Below are positions 1-30,069 of a DNA stretch of 64,000 bases, one piece after another (position 1 is the first letter of the stretch; every line of letters begins with the position of its first letter). The DNA is from Camarhynchus parvulus. Lineage: Eukaryota > Chordata > Aves > Passeriformes > Thraupidae. The notes beneath the pieces were generated by a model, which was not told the DNA's origin, ran no database searches, and was given only the letters and a program-made list of their open reading frames with translations. The position numbers and the translations under genes were made by a program. The DNA lies in NCBI RefSeq assembly GCF_901933205.1, contig NC_044576.1, positions 6,977,024 to 7,041,023 on the forward strand, read 5' to 3'.

Positions 1-2410
1 TTTGGAAGTGCAAATTACTCCAAGTAGCTGTCCTTGAAAGTAAGATGTTACAACATACCAGGATAATACCAGGATAATGTGTAGTCAGGCAAGGTAAGTA
101 ATTGGATGTCTGTACAGAAACGTTTCTTATGTAAGTCTGATTCTTGACAATTCTTTAAAAAATTGTAAGCCTGTAAACATAAGCTATTACTCTTCCTGCT
201 CTCAAAATACCATGCATCAGCTCAAGGATGCTAATGGGATTGTGCTGAATAAACAGAGCCAGCTCATCTATCAATTATTTGATGAACATCTGGACATAAA
301 GAGGAGGCAAACTGCTGATACAAAATTGTTAATAAGTAGGACTTTCAGGATGCAACAAAGGAAGAAGTGGACAGCTTTTGGGTGCCTGGAGTACCTAAAA
401 ATTGACTGTACAAGGTCATAGTGTGGGGGATAAATGATGGTTCATTTTCTAAGGGGAACTTAATCCACTGCCTCCATTACTTCATAAAAACATTCCCCAC
501 TATCCCAGAAGTAAGCCAGCACAGTAAGGAAGGAAGGTAAACATGGTCCTGCATTGTATAAGGACACTTGTTCCTGCAGAGAGAGAGCATTGCTATAGTT
601 GTTTAGAACTTAAGTGAGCTGAGGCACACAGTCCTGCTGCTAAGCTTTGTGTTTGATAGCCCCATTCTCACTTCAGACTAGTCACTGCCCCTCTTGCACC
701 AACCCATCTCTAGTCTTACAGAGCTGAAAATTCTCCTTCAGTTTTCATATGCAATTCGAGGTCTGTAAGACATTGGCATCAAGGTGACACTTTCTAACAC
801 ATTTTTCCTTCTCTATAGCTATGGCAGGCGTATCTGTAGACCATTGTTACTATAATTGCATATAATTCAAATCAGTTGGGAAAAACTCTTTTACTTTACT
901 AAGTGAAATAAACACTATCCACCTGTATTACACCAGGGGGTAGTTTCTCATTGTCAGCAATTCTATTCTTCAGCATTAAGATTTCATCAATAACTGGATT
1001 TTGATTGTTTTGGTTTGTTTTTGTGATCAAAGGAAATAAAAGGGAAAAATTATTTTACTCTATATGAGTGACAGACACCACTCATATATTTTGGGGCTGT
1101 TAGTAATATTTTTCTCTCTCTTTGTAAAATGAAGTCAATATTTTCTATTCTAAGAGTTTGCTATTCTGGTATTTGTTTTAAATTGTGAAAAATCAAATCT
1201 CAGCATTGACAAGCCCTGAAAACACAAACCCCGATTTTTTCCCATTTGTATATTGCCAAATAGTTGCTGTCTGCCTGTTGCTCTTCCTCTGTGAGCCTTT
1301 TGCCTTGATCTCTCTGCCAGGCTGCACTCACAGGCAATTTTGTCTCTGAATAGGAGCAAAAGGAGCTGAATTAACAAATGAGCAATTTTAGCTTGTTTCA
1401 AAATCAAAATCCTTCACTGTGGCTATCCAGCAACCTTGATTTGTGTCCATGACTGCAAGGTGTCTCTATTCCCTCAGGTTTTCCTCACACATTTAACACT
1501 GTGATCATAGAGATTGTTATGTGCTAGCCAGAAGAACTGGCATAGAAAAATAAGCAGGTGGAAAGAGGTGCTTGCAATTGTCAGTGGATGGTCAGAACAC
1601 AATGTAATGACACCATTGTCTGTTGGTGACATTTGCTTTTTCCTGAGGCAGGTTCACGTGTTTGTACCATGGTGCCAGTCACACTGTTCTATCCACAGGA
1701 AGACTTGGATTCCTGTCTCAGAGGGACTGTACTCCAAGCCATAATTTATGTTAAAATGAGGGGGGATTTGTTTTCATCTGCTTGAGAGTTAAATTTTTCT
1801 TCTCCACTGGACGCATTAAATGAAAAAAAAACAATTTTTGCTATTAAGAAAACATATAACATTGATTTGAAATAACCAGTAATTTTATGTCATCAGGACA
1901 GTTTGATTTTGATAGCATAGGAATATGAATGAGAAATTTTTTTGTTGTTTGTAAACTACTTGTACAGCAATTTCATTAGTATGATTTCAGTCAGAATTTT
2001 CAGCTTTCAGCTGCCCAGAGAAGGAAGTGCCAAGACCTGCATTTTGTGCTTTGGGTGCTCTTGAGATGATGCATTTAGATTGAAATTAATGCTTTTGTGA
2101 ACATTATGATGGATTTTTACTTTGTAAATGTCTATAATACATTATATATAGTATATGAAATAACCCATTTTAATTTGACTGAATTCAATAGTTGGAAATT
2201 ACTTTTCTCTGCATTGTAAATATGAAGCACAGTTTAAAATGCTCTTTTTTGAAGGGTTGTTGGGCAGGTTGTACATTTTGAAGTTTTTTGAGAAGCATCA
2301 GTAGAGAATTTAACATGCAGGAGGAATAAATGTGTGAATACATATATAAAAGGTGCATAAGTTCATGCTTTTATTTGCTTAAAATATTTACATGTCTCCT
2401 AAATTTTTAG
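1..2410 (+). other. CCDC6: CCDC6 intron 2, 3' part
   Basis: AT-rich intronic sequence ending in the acceptor AAATTTTTAG at 2401-2410. Exons 1 and 2, which encode the N-terminal Gly/Ser-rich region and the first part of the coiled coil, are not in the window. The open frame at 212-421 has no flanking splice logic and no recognised similarity. I see no repeat that I can name. Confidence 0.8.
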
Positions 2411-14991
<12,581 letters not shown>

Positions 14992-15092
14992 ATATTTTAA
15001 TGAGATGTCTGCACAAGGATTAAGACCTCGCACTGTGTCCAGTCCTATCCCTTATACACCCTCACCAAGTTCTAGCAGACCTATATCACCTG
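14992..15092 (+). CDS. CCDC6: CCDC6 exon 7 (Ser/Pro-rich)
   Basis: 101 nt encoding [19 protein letters not shown], then [15 protein letters not shown]. This is the start of the serine/proline-rich, probably disordered region that follows the coiled coil. The acceptor TTTGTTAG ends at 14991 and the donor GTAAAT begins at 15093 after the first base of a Gly codon. Confidence 0.96.
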
Positions 15093-21253
<6,161 letters not shown>

Positions 21254-21445
21254 AGGCCTTCGCCACGAAGAAGTAACAGCCCCGACAAATTTAAACGTCC
21301 CACTCCTCCTCCTTCTCCAAACACGCAGACCCCAGTGCAGCCACCTCCGCCACCACCTCCACCACCCGTGCAACCTCCGGGCCAAGGCGCGGCATCGCAG
21401 GCAGCCAATTTCCAGCATTCAGTGCATCCCTCCTCTCAGCCTTAG
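21254..21445 (+). CDS. CCDC6: CCDC6 exon 9, terminal coding part
   Basis: 192 nt including the TAG stop (21443-21445). It begins [20 protein letters not shown], a basic SH3-ligand-like stretch, then SPNTQTPVQ, then nine prolines. The last 25 residues ([15 protein letters not shown] and on to HPSSQP) differ from human in the middle and are one residue shorter, but end identically. The acceptor TCTGCAG ends at 21253. Confidence 0.97.
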   Translation, partial: RPSPRRSNSPDKFKRPTPPPSPNTQTPVQPPPPPPPPPVQPPGQGAASQAANFQHSVHPSSQP

Positions 21446-24400
21446 TGCATGTGCTCTGCAGTCTCTATGTCAGAAGTGGACTCATAACACGGAGCAGTTT
21501 ACTAAAAGCCAAAGGCTTACTTGGCATATTTGGATTTGACTTATTTGCACTGAGGTTATATAGGCTTCACTGTTAATTGTGTTGTAAACGTTTGTATAAA
21601 ATGCAGCCAGTGTTGTGGGTCTACAACACTAACTTAACAAAGTTTTCCATCAGTGTTTACTTGAACTACATGTATGTCCATTCTCTGGCTGGAACATTTG
21701 CTACTCTGTTTGGTAATACGGCATTATGTCGTTTTGCTTGGCTCCAGAGCTTCATTTTCCTGGCTTTTAGGTTTGTAAAATTAAAGGGATACCTTTTTAT
21801 ATTTTTTCATGACAATTTGCAGAAAATGAAAGGCATGATGGGCTACATGATAAATTCTGAAATATTACAGTGTTTACCAAGCTTATGGAAGATCAGCACT
21901 ATGTTTCAGTCATTTAAATTATCAGCTTCTAGTGCAAAAGTAAGTCAGACACCCTGATCAGTGCCCAAGACACAAGCTCTCTGGTATTTTGTAGCAAATA
22001 AGCTTAATTCACAGAGGACACATCTGTACTTCTCCTGTTTAAAAGCACCTCAAACACATGGTACAGTCAGAACTTTACACTGAGGGAACTGGCTTGTTGG
22101 AGTCTGTGGAATGTACAATTTGTGGACCTTAAGATTTGATGATGTCACTTGACATTTCTGCTAACCTGTAAGCTGCCCATACCGTGTGCCCTGTCACAGT
22201 GACTGTAGGGGAGTGTGGTCCTGCCCACAGGTTACTGAGAGCTGATTCAAGTGTGTGCTCTTGGATTTTTTTGCTGCAGAAGGCGATGTGATTGTAGAGA
22301 ACAGCTGATGATAATTTCTTTCTTGTTAAAATATATTCATTGTGATTCCCCTGAAGCAAAGTTTGAACAGGTATTTTAAATGTTCAAAAGTCTGTTAGAA
22401 AACGAGATCATCATAGCTCGTTTGGCTTAACAGCCAAAACTTTGTATTGCTTGGTAGAAACAGAGTACAAGAAAGTAGCACAACATGGCACTAATGAATG
22501 CTTATTTAGCAGCCTAAGCCGGTACAATGTATAAAGAAATGTATTCCAAATACATTCTTTCCATTCATTTAGCACAAATAAATTGGTTTCACTTTGCAGT
22601 GGAACAAAGTGTCACTTCTTGATATTGACATCCTACTCGGTTACATTTTTCCTGAGGTTCCTGTTGAGTACTGGGGTTTATATAGTATTGATAATTTTAA
22701 ATGGTTTACCTCATATATATGGATATGTGGGCCATGGAAAATGACAAGAGAATGTTTATTTTATGAGAATATGTATCTGGCTATAATCAGAGCAGAACAT
22801 GAGTAATTTATCTTTTGTTTACAAAAGTTTGTTTGACATGCTTAATGCTTTATTAAGGACATTTTTAAGAAGGAAGTACAGCATTCTGGTAGTATACTAA
22901 CACTTGTACATATAATGTCATGTTTACCGCTCACCTATTCAGTCAGAATTGCAAACTGAAAATCCTCATGAAAATAGTGCTCTAAATCAAAGTTGTAAGT
23001 TAAAATAATGTTGTAAAATGTTCCGCTTAAGGCAAAATTAGAATTTCTTCACCGTAGCTATGTAGTTTCAGCTCTGAGAGAATTTAGAGAAATGCAAATA
23101 TAGTCTATTACACTTCTTAAACCAATATGGGATCAAGTGCATTATCAAATTACATTACTTTAATTATGGTAGTTACTCTCCAGTCAGATAATTCTCAAGA
23201 TTGTGGCAGACCTAAAATTTGACCGCTGCTTCCACCTGAAAATAATTGACCATAGCAGATGCTCAGCTTTCCATAGAGGAATCTCAGCTCTGGGCATTAT
23301 AATTAAGCAGAGCTCCTGAATAAGTGATAGGATTGAATGGGAGAAAGTGACAGATAGTCAGAGGTGGGACTAAGGTCAAGACAGGATCAGCTTAGTTTGA
23401 TGCTTGTCCTTTTGTAAACATAAGACGAAGAAAAAAATATACTCTTTATTAAGTAGGATTCCAGCTCAAGTATCCCAGAATTTGAAATGGTGCCCTCCTT
23501 TCTGAAGTGCTTTGAGATCCTTGGATGTATGGCTCTGTGGAGGGCAATCTCATGGTGGTGGTAGCACAAATGTGGGTGGAAAAGGAAGAGCCTTTGATGG
23601 TGTTTTAAGATCTCAAAATGGAAAATTGCCTAGAATAATTTACATTTGAAGCATATTCCAAAACTGAATTTGTGTAACCCAAGTTCAGCTGCTGTTATAA
23701 AGTGTCTTAGTGAACTTTCCTTACTGTTCCAGTGGGACTGTTACCAGAAGAAAGTAAAGAACTGACAAATGTATACTAAACCTTGAAAGTGTAAAAAGGC
23801 ACTAAATTGGCCTTATCGAACTAAGAACGTTGAACAAACATTTGCTTGCAATCAGAAGTGTTAAACTCTATTTGTAGACTTTTTGAATAAGATGAGAAAT
23901 TGTGCACAACCATCTCCTAATAAATGTAAATGGATTTTCAGTTTTCCTTGTGAATTATAGTCATGAATTATGATTCTGCAGCTGTGATTTTATCAGATCT
24001 ATAGATTGGAGAAACTCACTTGACAGTGAGGTCCAGCTCACTATGAGGGCTTAAGTGCTTTGTTTCTCTCAGAAGCACCTGGGTGGTTTTCTGACATCCT
24101 TTTCATCACTAACGCCTCTCAGTTGCACACTGCATTGTCACTAGCTGTGTAAGTCCACAGAAGCAATTTCTAGCTGTGTGGAGCATTTTGTGAGCATAAC
24201 CCTTCACAGCTAAAGATTGAAAAAAAATAAAATCTGCTTTTCAGCAGTGCTTTCCTCTCTGACAATCAAGCATGCAATACAATTCTTTTTGTATTTTCTC
24301 TCAAGGGATCTGACTTGGACACTGGAATGCAGCTGATACTCTGTAGAGCATTAAGAGTTTATTTTATCCACGATTTGTTCCACAGAAGTTCTTTGGAAGA

Positions 24401-26745
24401 AGAGGTGGGACTGTTCGGAGGTAGTCTTCAGCTAAAAGCCAGATAAGACTGTTTTAATTACATGTACTCTTTTGAGAGCATATTCCCAAGGGCAGAAAGT
24501 ACATCAGAGTTTTTCCAGAAAGTGTTAGTGCTGTTCTATTGGCAATTGCTGTTCTGGAGCTGAGCAGAACAGGATTCCTTTCCTGTTAAAATGTTTTCAT
24601 TTAGGAATCCAGCTGCCTGGGTGGAATCCCTGTGCACTTCAGCTGAATGAAAATTGCAGTCTTGGAAGCAATGAAAATGAGAAGGTTTCCTGGTATGTGT
24701 GCAAGTTGCACTGCTGATAGGAGAGTATATGGATTCTGTTAAATAAATGGAAACTGATCATGGAGACAAATAGAAGAGCCTTAAATAGTTTGCAATCAAA
24801 GAAACACAGTCTTATCCTCGGTGTCAATTATTGCTTTGCTAAGAGGATGCAGCCAGGGATCTTGATTGAGCTTTACAGTGTTTTTCTTGATCCTAATGCT
24901 TAGTTTTACAAGCAGTACAAATTCTAATACTGTTCAACTCTTTCTGATGTTTCCTTTTTTTCAGTCATGGCAGTCTATTTCTTTTTGATCCTTGGGAGTC
25001 TACAGAGCATGGACTATGCAGAGCATATTTCTCCAGTTCAAGCCATCTCATAAGAAACCAGAAGGTTTATGAGTGTAAGCTATAAAATTATAATACATGC
25101 ATATGTTACAACAACCTCCTTGAGAGGAAAGATCTCTCCTCTTGAAGAGAGAGCCAACAGAGCCCCTGAATACCAAATGGACTGTATGCATAGAGACAAT
25201 CTGATTTCCTCTGTTCCCTGAGGAGCTGAATTCCTCTCCCAGCCTTTTTTTTTTTATTTGGATCATGGTTCTTAAAATTTTGAATTATTTTAAATTCCAC
25301 ACCTTGCTATAATAAGTACTCAGGATACATCATGTTAATTTTGGGTAAAACCCATGAGTCCCAGTACAAGCAGAGTTTGAGTCAATGCCACTGTGTGGAC
25401 AGGAGGAAGTCACTGAACATGACAGACCGTGGCCTTTATGGTGCAGTTTGAGTGGGAGTGTGTGCTCACACATAAATAATGATTTATTTTTCTAAGCAGC
25501 TGGTTTTGGATTTTAGGTGTGTTCTGAAGAGGAGATAAACTGTGGAGTTTGGCACTGCATTACAGGCAGCTGCTGCTACTTTGAGGAGAAGAGTGCTTGT
25601 GCCTGTTCTGCTAGCTGGGCTCCAAAGAAAAGTACTACCTCATCTTTCACCTGGGATGATGTGGCCACAGGGTCAGAAGAAATGCTATAGCTCTGTTAGG
25701 TTTTATTCTGCATGTGTTACCTGGATGGGAGTCTGTCCTTGCTGGAATGGGGCTCCAGAGGTTATAAAGCTTTTGTAGAGGAGGAGTGGAGAGTTAGGAC
25801 AGATGGTTGAAGGTTGACTTTGTGAAAATTGTGTCCCTGTAGTAAAATTGCTGCTCAGAGTGCTCTTTTGCTAGGCCTGGAGATGGCCTGTATTAAAACT
25901 CTTTTGGGAGAGTGGGGGGGCATTTTTTGTGATTTCCATTGAAAAAATGCTGTGTTGCAGTTCTTCAAGTTTATGGTGTTGGTATCTAATTGAAAAACAA
26001 CAACCAAAAAAAAATCACAAAAAGCAATTCCCCAGAAATATTGGAAGTAGTCTTCTGTGTGCAAAGGTGGGTTTTCTCATGATAAAACATAATTCTGTGT
26101 CTAAAAACTGAAATGTTTAATTCTAGCTGTAAAACCTAAGCTGTCCAAGGCACTTTAGTTTGTGATTGCTGACTTTTGTTTTGGCAGGTGTTTCAGATGA
26201 AATCTAAGCCTCCTGTGGAGGAAGAAAAAAAATCACCTGACAGCTGTAGACTGTTCCTTTCCTGCAGAAATACAGCAATTTCCTCAAATGCAAGTGGAAC
26301 AAGCATCCTTGAGCTTTTCTGAAGCTTATATTTAATTTCAGTACCTTGGTGATTGCTCTTGTGTAGTTAGAGAATCAATGAAGCCTCATTGTAGGTTGGT
26401 TGGGTGTCTAGCTGGTTGTTCCTATGTTTTTCTGATCCTAGTGAAGGAAGCCTGTTAGAATTTGGATCAAACAATGGCCAAAGTGCAGATTTGTTGAGCT
26501 TGAATCCAAGTGGTAACTTCAAGAACATTCACTGTGTTGGTGTGGATCAGAGCTTATTGTAAGAACCTCAGATATAAAGAGGTTTGGTTTTTTTAGCAGG
26601 TTACACTCTGTTCCTGTACTAGCTGTATTATTGCTTTTTTGTATATCTCAAGGTGTTTACATATACTTGTAATTGTTACAATGTGTCTGTAATCAAGTTC
26701 ATCTGTGCCTTCATGCAGACTTCCAATAAACACTTGATTTTTTTG
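21446..26745 (+). other. CCDC6: CCDC6 3' UTR (extent inferred)
   Basis: Long AT-rich sequence after the stop with no gene. Candidate poly(A) signals AATAAA occur at 22577, 23919, 24227 and 26725. The last, followed within about 30 nt by T- and GT-rich sequence, gives a 3' UTR of about 5.3 kb, in keeping with the multi-kilobase UTR of mammalian CCDC6. Shorter isoforms from the earlier sites are plausible. A further AATAAA at 26957 could extend it slightly. Which sites are used cannot be decided from sequence. Confidence 0.6.
26725..26730 (+). terminator. CCDC6: Poly(A) signal AATAAA, probable distal CCDC6 site
   Basis: AATAAA in TTCCAATAAACACTTG, followed by a T-rich tract and a GT-rich stretch, the usual layout of a vertebrate cleavage site. 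Chosen over the AATAAA at 26957 because of this downstream element. Confidence 0.55.
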
Positions 26746-29660
26746 TATTTACTTGTATGGAAGACTACTGGGTGGATGTATATTTCCTTCTCTGTCAGCC
26801 TGTCAGCCCTGGGAAAAAGAGGAAGAAAAATGAGAACCAGGGGTCAGAGAAAGTTGCATGTTTGTCTTTGTTTTTACTGTCTTTGATTCTGGTTGGGCCA
26901 TTCCTTGTGTTAAATGTCTGAGTGTGTAACCTGGGGCATACATAACCTGTGCACATAATAAAGTTTGCATAGGAGGTGCTCCTCTCGTTGCATTAGGTGG
27001 ATATTCAAAGTACAAAGCATGCTTGACTCCATCAGTTTTGCTTCTGTCTTGGAAGAACGGAGCTGTATTTCTTGAGTTATTATTGTGGGGAAATTCCAGA
27101 GTACCTTTCTGAATTAAACATGTCTGTTTAACTTCTCACAGCTGCCTTCCATGGGAATTCAGGCTTTTGTTTGCCACAGCAAAAGCTGAAGTATTTTTGG
27201 TCTTAGTTGACCTCCTTACCTTGAGGGTACTTTTCCTTGGGAGGGTGGAGTGGAGTAGGAAAATAATAGAGTTTCATCTTACCATTTTTTCTCAGTTCAT
27301 AGGAACAGAGAGGTATATTTGTACTAAGTTACAGAAAAACATCCTACATGTTCTGAGTCAAAAGCTGTACATGGCAGGACAGCTGTTTCTCTAACCTGAT
27401 ATCAACTGTGAGAAGGAGAGAAGGCAAAAAAGTGTTTCCTTGCCTATGCTAAGGGTTGTGCTGCGTATTCTGTAGCTCAGAAAAGAGTGCTTTTGCTATT
27501 GCTTTGTAGTAAAGGTCATGGTATCAGGTGTTGTCTTTCAGCTTTTCTTGATTGTCTTGTAGTCACACCTGATTGTTCAATTAAGCCATTCTATGATTGA
27601 TGGATTCAGTTATTTTCTAATGGAGATCTGTCTTAGGAATCCACCATCATTTTTGCTATTTTGACATATTTTCTTACTAAAACCTTAATCAGTTATTATA
27701 TTTAATTATTTTAGAACATGAGCCAATGTAAACTATAGATTGTATGTATTTGTGTAAATTTTGTGAGTACTTTGTTGTGCCATCTCTTTTGATGTTTCTG
27801 ATGTTTCTTTTTTATTGTGTGCATTCATTTGTCAACTAAGCACAGAGGTCACCTGTGGCATGCTCAGTAGCTTGTCTAAGTATTACCTGCTGTTTCTGGC
27901 TGTTTTGCCAAGATTCTGGGTTTAGATCTGAAAGTCTCAGAGTTACTTAACCTTATCCTGTATTCAGTGTCTTGAGTGTTGCTAAACTTGTTGGTTGAAT
28001 CCACTTGTTTCTGTCCTGTTCAGCTGCTGCTCTGGCCTCTCTGTGGCTGCTGCTCTGCTCAAGTCAGCACATTGTGCCTGCAATGGAGTTGTGCTCTTCC
28101 ATCCTGACCAGTGAAATCCTTGGGTTCTGATGGCTGCAGATTGCTGGGCACCAGGCCATGGGTGTATTTGAGCCAATGCTAACCTGGCTGATCCGAGTTA
28201 CTCTGCCCTTGGAGCACAGGCAGTGTTTCTTAAAAGGCCTTTATTCCCCTCAGGGCCCTGCTGCACATGCTGAGCAAGCAGTTCTGCCTGTCCCTGGCTG
28301 CCAGGGCTGGTGGGTCTGGGGACTGGGGGAATGAGCTGATGTTCTCTTTGTGCATGTCCTTTGTTTTCTGACATTTGTCTGAACAGCAGTGAGCCACTTG
28401 AGCACTTTAAGAATAGCAGAGAAAAAGGGAGAGAGGACACATTGCTGGTTTAAGTTCAGGTTGCCTCATCCAGGTGATCACCCCTTTAGATGGTTCTTTT
28501 TTATTTCTTCCAGTGCTTGTACCCTTTTATAAAGGAAAGCAAGTTCCCAGCATTGGAGGGGTTAACTTAGAAATCCTGGTAACTGCTGAGAGTGAGAGAA
28601 AGAATGATGCATTGCACAGCAAGCAATTTTAGTAAGTCTAATCCTTGCTGAATGTAAAGGTGCTGGCTTGGATGTCAATCTGTTTCACGTGCTTCTGAGT
28701 CTGTTCTGTACCTTTCCAAGTACACAGCACAGCCATCCTACAGCAGCCAGAAGAGGTTGAGGTCAGTCCTGCATTTCCCAGATGGACATGGAAGGTATGT
28801 ATAAAGATTAGTAAAGACTATTAGTTCACTTGGATGCAGAAAACAGTAAGTACAATTGGAAGGTCTGAGATGGGAACCTTGAGGCTTTTGAGCCTCAGGG
28901 CTGTTGATGAGAGTCATCTGTGTAACAAATTCTGTGTATCAGTGAAAATGCTCTACACCATGTCCTGTAGTTTTATTCTCTTAAGCCTTGAACATAGCCT
29001 GGTGTGTGAATTTAATGAACCCAGAGCAGTGATCTGTGGGAGTCTTCAGGTATCTGTGGTGTGGCCATCTGGCATTTTTGGGGCTGAATTTAAGTGTACA
29101 CTGCTCCTTTCCCCTCAGTCCCTGTAGGCACACTGCCTTCCCTCCTGTCACTGAGGGCCCCCTCGAGCTGGTGTGAAAAGCAGTGTGGTGAGCTGGGCTC
29201 TTGCCATGCTGCATCTGAGTGCTTTTTGACAGTGTTGAATGAAGCAGAGTGTAAAATTCACTGCTTTTCTAGTGAATTTTAACGCTATTTTGTCTGTCAA
29301 CAGCAAATACTAAATGTAGAAGAGGTCAAGAATAAATACTTCTATCTTTCCTCCTTGAGATGGGAATTTAAGATCTGCTGTGACTTTTTTTTTCCACATT
29401 TCCTAAAAATCAACCTGATTTTTCCTGTAGCTGTTCAACACTGCTACCTGCTTCAGCTTATTTTCTAGCAGGGGAAAGAATTAAGGCTAATAATGAAGCA
29501 GTTTTCAGTTCAGCTGGGATTGGTACCTGGCTTTCTTTGAAATATGCAGATTGCTCATCTGCATCACCAAATTAGGCAAATTGTTTTGGATCACTTGTAT
29601 GTGAATTTTTGCTGTTGTTTTGATATGAAAAACATCGGATGGTTTGGAAAGATACAAAAC
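26746..29660. other. Intergenic, no gene seen
   Basis: Sequence between the likely CCDC6 3' end and the first CR1 fragment. It is moderately GC-rich around 28000-28440, where open frames on the minus strand show no recognised similarity. An AATAAA at 26957 could still belong to CCDC6. Confidence 0.6.
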
Positions 29661-29663
29661 CTA

Positions 29664-30069
29664 TTGGAGAGTGTCCAAGAGAGGGATGTGGAGGTGGTCC
29701 CAGAGGGGAAGCTGTGCCAGGAGCAGGGCTCACATTGCTTGGTCAGTTCAGCCTGGAGAGGAGGAGGCTGAGGGGAGAGCTCACTGCAGTCACAACTTCC
29801 CCCTGAGGGTCAGAGGAGGGGCAGGGAGTGGCCTGGAGTTGTGTCAGGGCAGGTTTAGGCTGGATATCCGGAGAAGGTTCTTCCCCAGAGGGTGGTCGGG
29901 CACTGAACAGGCTCCTGAGCGCAGTGGTCACGGCCCCAAGGCTGACAGAGCTCAAGGAGCATTTGGACAACGCTCTTGGGCACAGGGGGTGGTTTCTGGG
30001 GTGCAGGGCTTGGAGTTGGATTTGATGATGCTTGTAGGTCCCTTCCAACTCAGAATATCGTGTGATTCT
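29664..30069 (+). mobile_element. CR1 LINE 3' fragment
   Basis: About 400 bp of a chicken-repeat-1 (CR1) LINE in the plus orientation. It has the TTGGAGAGTGTCC block, CAGCCTGGAGAGGAGGAGGC, the GGATATCCGGAGAAGGTTCT block, a GAGCATTTGGACAACGCTCT block, and the end GGTCCCTTCCAACTCAGAAT followed by a short GTGATTCTA terminus. It represents the end of the reverse-transcriptase frame and the 3' UTR, and is degenerate. CR1 is the main LINE of birds. Confidence 0.9.

Noticed and set aside
212..421. 69-codon frame near the window start
   Set aside because: Hydrophilic and somewhat protein-like, but no acceptor/donor pair fits the CCDC6 phase and the missing CCDC6 exons have known, different sequence.
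27167..27394. Short frame with a hydrophobic stretch, considered as a myoregulin candidate
   Set aside because: The hydrophobic segment lies near the N-terminus, not the C-terminus. The frame is too long, and the polar N-terminal pattern of myoregulin is absent.
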